DNA from: an uncultured Collinsella sp.
GTDB taxonomy: Bacteria; Actinomycetota; Coriobacteriia; Coriobacteriales; Coriobacteriaceae
Length of the DNA: 6,370 bases
NCBI GenBank assembly: GCA_900552735.1
Contig: USBA01000112.1
Span: 1 to 6,370 of the forward strand
Reading direction: 5' to 3'
The notes below the pieces were generated by a model. That model ran no database searches. It worked only from the letters and a program-made list of their open reading frames with translations, and was not told where the DNA came from. Positions 1-5,145 of this stretch are shown piece by piece (the stretch's first letter is position 1; the number at the start of each line of letters is the position of its first letter). A program made the translations under genes and the position numbers.

Positions 1-2
1 AT

Positions 3-524
3 GTCAAGCTTGCTTTGATGGGGCCGCTGTCCGGCGTGGGCGATGCCTTCTACTGGGGCACGCTGCGAATTTTGGCAACGGGTGTCGGCACGTCGCTGGC
101 GCTGCAGGGCTCTATTCTTGGCCCGATTTTGTTCCTGCTCGTGTTCAACGTCCCTCACTACATCATCCGTTACCTGCTGACGTTTGTGGGATATCGCTTT
201 GGCTTGGACATGATCAGCAAGGTCCAGGAATCGGGCATTATGGACACGATCGTCAAGATGGCCTCCATTATGGGCGCCATGGTGATCGGTGCTATGACCA
301 TGGAGATGGTGACCGTGGACATTCCGCTCATGGTCGGTGCGGGCGATGGTGCTCAGACGCTCGCCGAGCTGCTCAACGGAATCTTCCCGGGCTTTGTCAC
401 GATGGGGCTGTTTGGAATCGTCTATCTCATGCTCAAGAAGAAGATGAATCCGCTGCTCATCATGCTCGTGATCCTGCTCGTGAGTATCGCTGGCGCGTTC
501 TTTGGAGTGCTTGGTGTCCAGTAG
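3..524 (+). CDS. PTS system mannose/fructose/sorbose-family IID component, C-terminal part (5' end outside window)
   Basis: This is the membrane subunit IID of a mannose-family phosphotransferase permease. With IIC it forms the transport channel, while IIA and IIB carry the phosphate from HPr. The frame is open to the left edge of the window, so the visible 173 residues are a C-terminal fragment; family members are about 270-285 residues, so roughly 100 are missing. The diagnostic block GPLSGVGDAFYWGTLR lies at fragment residues 7-22, followed by a hydrophobic segment at about 37-60 containing FNVPHYIIRY. Further hydrophobic segments are at about 84-103, 128-145 and 148-171, with KKK between the last two, and the chain ends five residues after FFG. 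The family call is firm. Substrate specificity cannot be read from IID. The FrlC-like gene downstream hints at a sugar-amine or related hexose, which is inference. Confidence 0.93.
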   Translation, partial: VKLALMGPLSGVGDAFYWGTLRILATGVGTSLALQGSILGPILFLLVFNVPHYIIRYLLTFVGYRFGLDMISKVQESGIMDTIVKMASIMGAMVIGAMTMEMVTVDIPLMVGAGDGAQTLAELLNGIFPGFVTMGLFGIVYLMLKKKMNPLLIMLVILLVSIAGAFFGVLGVQ

Positions 525-539
525 AGTATCCGTCATAAT
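511..539 (+). promoter_or_regulatory. candidate sigma-70-type promoter at the end of the IID gene
   Basis: TTGGTG at 511-516 and CATAAT at 534-539 are separated by 17 nt. The second box matches the TATAAT consensus at five of six positions; the first shares only TTG plus one or no further bases. If used, transcription would start near 546, just before the hairpin at 555-589, and read into the isomerase gene. This is a consensus match only and could be chance. Confidence 0.25.
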
Positions 540-554
540 GAGAACAATGTAAGA

Positions 555-589
555 GGGGCGTCGCGCACACTGTGCTGCGGCGCCCTTTT
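555..589 (+). terminator. terminator-like hairpin between the IID and isomerase genes
   Basis: GGGCGTCGC at 556-564 pairs with GCGGCGCCC at 577-585, nine pairs with one T-G wobble. Inside it GCAC at 565-568 pairs with GTGC at 572-575, with T576 bulged. Four T residues follow at 586-589. The stem is strong but the T run is short. It begins about 31 nt after the IID stop codon and ends 17 nt before the isomerase ATG, so it may reduce rather than abolish read-through, or act as a 5'-UTR attenuator. Confidence 0.55.
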
Positions 590-595
590 GCCGAA

Positions 596-601
596 AGGTG
601 G
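596..601 (+). promoter_or_regulatory. ribosome binding site of the isomerase gene, deciding its start
   Basis: AGGTGG lies 5 nt before ATG at 607. An in-frame GTG at 598 overlaps this site and has no purine-rich sequence at a suitable distance upstream, so ATG 607 is preferred as the start. Confidence 0.6.
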
Positions 602-606
602 ACAAG

Positions 607-1443
607 ATGGAGTATCCGCAGCTTGCCGTCATGAATATCAGCCATCGTTATTTTGACCTTGAGGAATTCTTTTCTTCGGCAGCGGCCTCGGGTTACACGT
701 GTTGCGAGCTTTGGACTGGGGCGATGCATCTGTATGTCGATTGCCATGGATACGATTCGCTCGAGCAGGTGCGGGAGCTGTCACAGCGGTATGGGGTTCG
801 GATTGTGGGGCTTTGTCCCGAACAGAACAACCCCAAGCCGTGGAATATCGCGGCGCGCGGGAATGAGGCACGTGCCCGCACACTCGCGTACTTTAAGAAC
901 GTCGTGGATATTGCGGCGGAACTTGGAGCCGAGCAGGTCATGGTCTCGAGCGGCTGGGCATTTTTGAACGAGCCGATCGAGGACGCGTGGGGTCGCAGCG
1001 CCTCGATGCTGCGTGCGATTGCCGAGCATGCGGGAGAGCGCGGCGTGCGACTGGTGCTCGAGGCCCTACAGCCGGTTGAGTCGATGATCGTGAACTCGGC
1101 GGCCGATACGAAGCACATGATTGAGGCAGTTGACCATCCGGCACTTAAGGCGTGTCTGGATTTGGGCGCTATGGCGGTGGCGGGGGATACCATCGACGAT
1201 TATTTCGATCTGCTTGGCGATGATGTCGCCCACGTGCATTTTGTCGATGTTGCGGCAGATGGCACGACGCATCTTGCCTGGGGTGACGGCGATCGCGATA
1301 TGCGCGCCGACCTGGATAGGCTGGTGGCGCGTGGATATCGTGGAGTGGTTTCGGCCGAGACCTATGACTGGCGCTATTTCGCCGATCCCGCCGCAGCCGA
1401 TGCTCAGGTTATGGCGGAGTATCGACGCGCGATCGGCGCCTAG
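607..1443 (+). CDS. sugar phosphate isomerase/epimerase family TIM-barrel protein, FrlC-like
   Basis: A 278-residue cytoplasmic protein of the xylose-isomerase-like TIM-barrel family (AP endonuclease 2 fold), which interconverts sugars or sugar derivatives using a divalent metal. Expected metal ligands are in place and order: Glu152 in LEALQP, Asp185 in CLDLG, His211 in HVHFVD and Glu251 in SAETYD. Other landmarks are ELWTGAMH at 34-41, VGLCPEQNNPKPWN at 67-80 and WGR at 128-130. By eye the whole chain follows fructoselysine 3-epimerase FrlC (IIGYTPE, the WGR region, LEPL-like Glu strand, HIVD strand). I recognise this from recall, not from an alignment. Length is normal for the family and nothing is broken. 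The gene sits 82 nt after a PTS IID gene and probably belongs to the same catabolic locus. Alternatives are a tagatose/psicose-type epimerase or a hydroxypyruvate-isomerase-like enzyme. Family is sure, substrate is not. Confidence 0.88.
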   Translation: MEYPQLAVMNISHRYFDLEEFFSSAAASGYTCCELWTGAMHLYVDCHGYDSLEQVRELSQRYGVRIVGLCPEQNNPKPWNIAARGNEARARTLAYFKNVVDIAAELGAEQVMVSSGWAFLNEPIEDAWGRSASMLRAIAEHAGERGVRLVLEALQPVESMIVNSAADTKHMIEAVDHPALKACLDLGAMAVAGDTIDDYFDLLGDDVAHVHFVDVAADGTTHLAWGDGDRDMRADLDRLVARGYRGVVSAETYDWRYFADPAAADAQVMAEYRRAIGA

Positions 1444-1455
1444 GCGGGCGTCGAG

Positions 1456-1473
1456 CTGCCGTTCGGCAGACTT
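1456..1473 (+). terminator. possible weak terminator after the isomerase gene
   Basis: CTGCC at 1456-1460 and GGCAG at 1465-1469 form a short stem with a GTTC loop, followed by ACTTT. It lies 13 nt after the isomerase stop codon, where a terminator would be expected. Five pairs and three T residues are weak, and the hairpin array immediately downstream could do the job instead. Confidence 0.3.
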
Positions 1474-1496
1474 TAGCTTGGCGCTCTTTGGGAAAC

Positions 1497-1759
1497 GGGA
1501 TGCGCTTTCCGGCTGAGGCTTCTGGCGGAAAGCGTGTCCCGGAATTGCGATTCAGAACGGGACGCAGTTTCCCGTTGGGATGGGTTTGGGAAAGCGTGTC
1601 CCATTCTGGAGACTCATTCCGGGATGCATTTTCCCGATGGGGCGGGTTTCGGGAAGTGTGTCCCATTCTGAGCGTCTATTCTGGGACGCCGTTTCCGGTT
1701 GAGGCCTCAAGTGGAAAGTGCGTCCCAGTTTTTGGCTGGAAGGTGGGACGTGCTTTCCG
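1497..1759. repeat. array of imperfect hairpin repeats with exact 62-nt period (four units and a half unit)
   Basis: Left arms, consensus GGGAYGCNNTTTCCS, start at 1497, 1559, 1621, 1683 and 1745. Right arms, consensus SGGAAAGYGTGTCCC, start at 1526, 1588, 1650 and 1712. Each unit is a 15-nt arm, 14-nt loop and 15-nt arm, and an 18-nt spacer separates units, giving 62 nt every time. In unit 1 the arms pair along their full length and extend by one outer C-G pair (1496 with 1541); T1501-G1536 and G1502-T1535 are wobbles. Units 2-4 have a few central mismatches. The fifth unit has only its left arm. Because arms are inverted and alternate, any right arm can also pair with the next left arm, so transcripts from either strand would be highly structured. 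Units differ by substitutions and not by length, as expected for an old array under length constraint. It resembles mosaic REP/BIME-type elements in layout. Function is unknown. Confidence 0.9.
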
Positions 1760-1790
1760 TATGTTTCCAAATGAATACGCTGTGAGCCTA

Positions 1791-1806
1791 GGGAGACGAT
1801 TCTCCC
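1791..1806. repeat. short inverted repeat
   Basis: GGGAGA at 1791-1796 and TCTCCC at 1801-1806 form a perfect 6-bp stem around CGAT. No T run follows. It overlaps where a -35 box would sit for the candidate -10 at 1821, so it could be an operator or simply chance. Confidence 0.35.
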
Positions 1807-1820
1807 CGCAAGCACTCTAG

Positions 1821-1826
1821 TATGCT
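1821..1826 (+). promoter_or_regulatory. candidate -10 box for the histidine operon
   Basis: TATGCT, within TAGTATGCTAAAGT, is the best -10-like element ahead of hisZG. No convincing -35 box is found 16-18 nt upstream; the bases there are GATTCT. A start near 1832-1834 would leave an untranslated leader of about 70 nt beginning with the perfect inverted repeat at 1836-1865. Confidence 0.3.
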
Positions 1827-1835
1827 AAAGTACCC

Positions 1836-1865
1836 AGAAGACCGGCGGAGCTATGCCGGTCTTCT
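1836..1865 (+). promoter_or_regulatory. perfect 11-bp hairpin in the his leader
   Basis: AGAAGACCGGC at 1836-1846 is the exact reverse complement of GCCGGTCTTCT at 1855-1865, with an 8-nt loop GGAGCTAT. The core GACCGGC/GCCGGTC is followed by TTCTGTTCTAT, a loosely T-rich tail. It may be a terminator of upstream transcription, an attenuator, or a 5'-end stabilising hairpin if transcription starts just before it. No T-box AGGGTGG motif and no run of histidine codons accompanies it, so classical his attenuation is not supported. Confidence 0.6.
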
Positions 1866-1886
1866 GTTCTATATGAAACACAGCAT

Positions 1887-1893
1887 GAGGAGG
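1887..1893 (+). promoter_or_regulatory. ribosome binding site of hisZG
   Basis: GAGGAGG with 8 nt to ATG at 1902 is a near-consensus Shine-Dalgarno site and fixes the start of the fused gene. Confidence 0.8.
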
Positions 1894-1901
1894 CTCACCA
1901 G

Positions 1902-3617
1902 ATGACGGCCACACCGTGGGGATTCCGGGACATATTGCCCGAGGAGGCTCAGGCGCGCGAGGAGATTGCACTGACGGTGAAGGGCTGCTTTAGGGAGCAT
2001 CATTACCTGCCGGTCGAAACGCCGCTGCTCGAGGACAAGGGTTCGCTCGAGGAGGGCGGCCGCATTGCGGACACGCCGTTTAAGCTCTTTGACGATGATG
2101 GCCGCCTGCTGGTGGTCCGTCCCGACAACACGTTGCCGATCGTGCGCCTGGTTTCGACCCGCATGCACGCTGCCGACCTGCCCCTGCGCCTTCGCTACGA
2201 GGCGCCGGTGGTTCGCGAGTGCCAGCGCAATGCCGGTGGCTCGCGTCAGTTTACACAGCTGGGCTTTGAGCTTATCGGTGCGGGCGATACCGCGGGCGAT
2301 GTCGAGATTGTCTCACTGGTCGCCGAGGCCGTGCGTAAGCTGGCACTGTCCGATGCGCGCATTATCGCGGGTAGCGTGCGTCCGTTTAAGGAACTGCTCG
2401 CGGCGTGCGAGGATCGCGAGCTGGCCGCTGAGGCCCTGCGCTGCGTGCACGCCAACGACTTTGTGGGCCTCGATGCCCGCGTGGCTGCAAGCGCCGAGTC
2501 CGATGCCGTCAAGGCCGCCATTAGCGAGCTGCCGCGTCTGCACGGCGGTGCCGAGGTGCTCGACCGCGTGGACGCGCTGCTGGAGGCTGCCGGTATCGTC
2601 GCGCCGCTGACGCGCGAGCTGCGTGCCCTGGTCGAGGGCCTGGCACCCGAGGACGCCCAGGTGCTGTCGTTCGACTTCTCTATCATGAACTCTTTCGATT
2701 ACTACACGGGCCTGGTCTTTAAGGCTTATGCGGGCGGACTGCCCGATCCGGTCGGTTCGGGCGGACGCTATGACTCCATCTTCACCGGCGCATTTGGCGA
2801 CGGTATCGAGGTGCCGGCGGCGGGCTTCGCCTTTTCGCTCGAGCGCCTGGAGGCCGCGCGCACCTCGGCCGAGGATGCCGCTTCCGATGGCGATCACGCC
2901 GCGGGCCGTGGCGCCGAGGGTCCGCTGCGCATTGCCGTGCCCAAGGGCTCGCTCAAGGCCGACACGCTCGACGTGCTTGAGTCCGCGGGCTTGGATGTCT
3001 CTGAGCTGCGTGACCCCGGCCGTCACCTGATCGTGCGCGGCCGCGACACGCGTGCCGGCGAGGGCGCGGTCGGCGATATCGAGTTTGTCATCGTGCGTCC
3101 CAGCGATGCGCCTGCCTTTGTGGGCTGCGGTGGTGCCGATTGCGGCATCTGCGGTTGGGACTCGCTCATCGAGGCGGACCTCAACCTGCTGCAGCTGGTA
3201 GACCTGGGCTATGGCCTGTGCACCTTTATCGAGGCGGAGCCCGCGTGGCGCGCCGGCCAGGCCGAGCGCAACTATGCCCGCCGTGGTTCGCTTCGCGTGG
3301 CAACCAAGTACCCGCGCATCGCGAGTGCCTGGTATGCCGAGCGCGGCGTGAACGCCGACATCGTTTCGCTGCACGGTAACATCGAGCTGGGCCCCATTGT
3401 CGGCATGACCGATCGCATCGTGGATATTACCGCCACGGGCGCCACGCTGCGCGACAACGACCTGGTCATCACCGGTCGCATCATGGACTGCACGGCCCGT
3501 TTCTTCGTCAACCCGGGTGCCGCGCGCCTCGATCCGCGTGTGCGCAACCTGGCCGATCGCCTGGCGGCTGCCGTGAAGGACAAGCATTTTGAGCCCGTCG
3601 CGGGCTCGGCACAATAG
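1902..3617 (+). CDS. hisZG: fused ATP phosphoribosyltransferase: HisZ regulatory domain plus short-form HisG catalytic domain
   Basis: The enzyme catalyses step 1 of histidine synthesis: ATP + PRPP to phosphoribosyl-ATP + PPi. This 571-residue chain joins two proteins normally made separately. Residues 1-320 are HisZ, a histidyl-tRNA-synthetase paralogue: the motif-2 region is at about 95-126 (RYEAPVVRE then QFTQLGFELIG), FDYYTGLVF at 265-273 is the HisZ form of the histidine-binding motif, and GGRYDSI at 287-293 with AAGFAFSLERL at 306-316 is motif 3. The catalytic arginine that precedes this motif in true HisRS is absent (MNSFDYY), which argues against aminoacylation. An Ala/Gly/Asp/Glu-rich linker covers about 321-341. 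Residues 342-560 are short-form HisG: AVPKGSL at 345-351, ADCGICGWD at 412-420, RVATKYP at 465-471 and the PRPP loop DITATGATL at 508-516. The C-terminal ACT-like domain of long HisG is lacking, consistent with dependence on HisZ for feedback inhibition by histidine. The frame is continuous with no stop at the junction. Confidence 0.95.
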   Translation: MTATPWGFRDILPEEAQAREEIALTVKGCFREHHYLPVETPLLEDKGSLEEGGRIADTPFKLFDDDGRLLVVRPDNTLPIVRLVSTRMHAADLPLRLRYEAPVVRECQRNAGGSRQFTQLGFELIGAGDTAGDVEIVSLVAEAVRKLALSDARIIAGSVRPFKELLAACEDRELAAEALRCVHANDFVGLDARVAASAESDAVKAAISELPRLHGGAEVLDRVDALLEAAGIVAPLTRELRALVEGLAPEDAQVLSFDFSIMNSFDYYTGLVFKAYAGGLPDPVGSGGRYDSIFTGAFGDGIEVPAAGFAFSLERLEAARTSAEDAASDGDHAAGRGAEGPLRIAVPKGSLKADTLDVLESAGLDVSELRDPGRHLIVRGRDTRAGEGAVGDIEFVIVRPSDAPAFVGCGGADCGICGWDSLIEADLNLLQLVDLGYGLCTFIEAEPAWRAGQAERNYARRGSLRVATKYPRIASAWYAERGVNADIVSLHGNIELGPIVGMTDRIVDITATGATLRDNDLVITGRIMDCTARFFVNPGAARLDPRVRNLADRLAAAVKDKHFEPVAGSAQ

Positions 3618-3657
3618 CGCGAGCGCGCACGGGCGCCCCAACGTACGGGCTGCGGGC

Positions 3658-3689
3658 CGACTGGTGCCGCTGCCCAGTCGCTCGTTTTT
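3658..3689 (+). promoter_or_regulatory. stem-loop with T run between hisZG and hisD
   Basis: CGACTGG at 3658-3664 pairs perfectly with CCAGTCG at 3674-3680 around a 9-nt loop, and five T residues follow at 3685-3689 after a CTCG interruption. This is a weak terminator or attenuator shape, or an mRNA-processing hairpin. It lies in the only substantial gap (105 nt) inside the operon. Confidence 0.4.
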
Positions 3690-3722
3690 CGAACACAACC
3701 TCGACCGATAGGGGATACCGAT

Positions 3723-5144
3723 ATGAAGACCATCAAGCTTGCTCCCGGTGAGCGCCTCGTTACCAACCAGCTCAACCGCAAGGGTGTGCTGCCGCAAAAC
3801 ATCGTCGACGCCGCCCGCGATATCGTGGCCAACGTGCGTGCCAACGGCGATGCCGCGGTGCGCGATTACTGTCAGCGTTTTGACGGCGTCGAGCTGCAGA
3901 GCTTCCGTCTGCCGCAAGAGCAGGTCGATGCCGCGCTCGAAGGTCTCGATCCGGCCTTTGTCGCCGCGCTCGAGAAGGCCGCGCGCCAGATTCGTGAGTT
4001 CCACCAGCGCGAGGTCGAGCAGAGCTGGTTTACCACGCGTGTGGACGGCACGATGCTCGGCGTTAAGGTGACCCCGCTCGCGGCGGCCGGCATCTATGTA
4101 CCGGGCGGCCGCGCGCAATATCCCTCCACCGTGCTCATGAACGCCATTCCCGCCAAGGTCGCCGGCGTCAAGCGCGTGGTTATGGTGACCCCGCCGCAAA
4201 AAGATGGCCTGATCAGCCCCTATACGCTCGCCGCGGCAAAGCTCGGCGGCGTGGACGAGATCTATATGGTGGGCGGCGCTCAGGCCGTGGCCGCGCTGGC
4301 TTACGGCACCGAGACCATTCCGCGCGTCGACAAAATTACCGGTCCGGGCAACGCTTTTGTTGCCGCTGCCAAGCAGATTGTCTCGGGCGACGTGGGCATC
4401 GACATGGTCGCCGGCCCGTCCGAGGTCTGCGTGCTGGCTGATGCTACGGCCAAGCCCATGGTGGTCGCGGCAGACCTGATGGCTCAGGCCGAGCACGATC
4501 CGCTGGCAGCCTGCTATCTGGTGACCTGCGACGAGCAGTTTGCGCGTGAGGTCGAGGCGGGTATCGATATTCTGGTAGCGCAGTCGCCACGCGCCGAGAT
4601 CACGCGCGCTTCGCTCGACAATGAGGGCACCATCGTGGTGGCCGCCGACATGGCTGCCGCCGTCGAGGCGGTGAACACCGTGGCGCCCGAGCACCTGGAG
4701 CTGCACTGCAAGGATGCGATGGGCCTGCTTGGCGGCATTCGCAACGCTGGCGCCATCTTTGTAGGCGCTTGGAGCTCCGAGCCGCTCGGCGATTATGTTG
4801 CCGGTCCCAACCACACGCTGCCAACCGGCGGCACGGCCATGTTCTCCAACCCGCTTTCGGTCGAAGAGTTCGTCAAGCGCTCGAGCGTCATTTGCTATAC
4901 GCCCGAGGGTCTGCTCTCCGACGCTCCCGCTACGCAGCGTCTGGCTGAGGCCGAGGGCCTGTGGGCGCACGCGCTTTCGGCCGCACTGCGCCGCCGCGTG
5001 CTGGAGCAGGGCGAGGGTGCCGTGAGTGCCGAGTCGCTGGCCGCGGCCGACCTGACCAAGGTCGCCTGGCCGGGTGATACGACCGTGACGGTCGCCGAGG
5101 GCGTGGACCTGGCTTCCGCTGGCGCGACCGGCGAGGAGGCCTAA
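3723..5144 (+). CDS. hisD: histidinol dehydrogenase
   Basis: A cytoplasmic, zinc-dependent enzyme that performs the last two steps of histidine synthesis, oxidising L-histidinol to L-histidine with two NAD+. The 473-residue chain carries the family blocks YVPGGRAQYPSTVLMN at 125-140, KITGPGNAFVAAAK at 204-217, MVAGPSEVCVLAD at 228-240 and GDYVAGPNHTLPTGG at 356-370. Expected zinc ligands are present: Gln255 and His258 (AQAEHDP), Asp357 and His416 (WAHAL). The catalytic pair Glu323-His324 is in APEHLE. The start ATG has AGGGGA at 3710-3715, 7 nt upstream. The usual family length is about 430 residues; here roughly 40 extra residues follow the helix ending near 430, Ala/Glu/Val-rich, with no recognised motif. 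hisC begins 1 nt after the stop codon, so the two are probably translationally coupled. Confidence 0.97.
   Translation: MKTIKLAPGERLVTNQLNRKGVLPQNIVDAARDIVANVRANGDAAVRDYCQRFDGVELQSFRLPQEQVDAALEGLDPAFVAALEKAARQIREFHQREVEQSWFTTRVDGTMLGVKVTPLAAAGIYVPGGRAQYPSTVLMNAIPAKVAGVKRVVMVTPPQKDGLISPYTLAAAKLGGVDEIYMVGGAQAVAALAYGTETIPRVDKITGPGNAFVAAAKQIVSGDVGIDMVAGPSEVCVLADATAKPMVVAADLMAQAEHDPLAACYLVTCDEQFAREVEAGIDILVAQSPRAEITRASLDNEGTIVVAADMAAAVEAVNTVAPEHLELHCKDAMGLLGGIRNAGAIFVGAWSSEPLGDYVAGPNHTLPTGGTAMFSNPLSVEEFVKRSSVICYTPEGLLSDAPATQRLAEAEGLWAHALSAALRRRVLEQGEGAVSAESLAAADLTKVAWPGDTTVTVAEGVDLASAGATGEEA
5133..5139 (+). promoter_or_regulatory. ribosome binding site of hisC inside the end of hisD
   Basis: GAGGAGG, 6 nt before ATG at 5146, lies wholly within the last codons of hisD. 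It supports this hisC start and coupled translation. Confidence 0.75.
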
Positions 5145-5145
5145 C

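Larger units (their letters stand above)
1444..1901. other. 458-nt intergenic region without a credible gene
   Basis: The gap between the isomerase gene and the histidine operon holds, in order: a weak hairpin (1456-1473), the 62-nt hairpin array (1497-1759), a small hairpin (1791-1806), a candidate -10 box (1821-1826), a perfect inverted repeat (1836-1865) and the hisZG ribosome binding site. Open frames crossing it on both strands follow the repeat in three different phases, because 62 is not a multiple of three, and I regard none as real. Confidence 0.8.

Noticed and set aside
598..606. GTG start at 598 for the isomerase
   Set aside because: It overlaps the AGGTGG site that is well placed for ATG 607, and nothing upstream of 598 resembles a ribosome binding site.
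1497..1759. CRISPR array
   Set aside because: The regular spacing is suggestive, but the conserved parts are alternating inverted arms, the spacers between units are similar to each other and not unique, and no cas gene is nearby.
1488..1820. A 110-codon open frame on the + strand through the repeat array, with others on the - strand
   Set aside because: The 62-nt period is not a multiple of three, so the repeats are read in different phases and no peptide repeat is preserved. The TTG start has no convincing ribosome binding site.
1873..1905. A 10-codon ORF (MKHSMRRLTR) overlapping the hisZG start by ATGA, as a possible his leader peptide
   Set aside because: It contains one histidine codon only and has no ribosome binding site of its own; the purine-rich stretch inside it is the hisZG Shine-Dalgarno.
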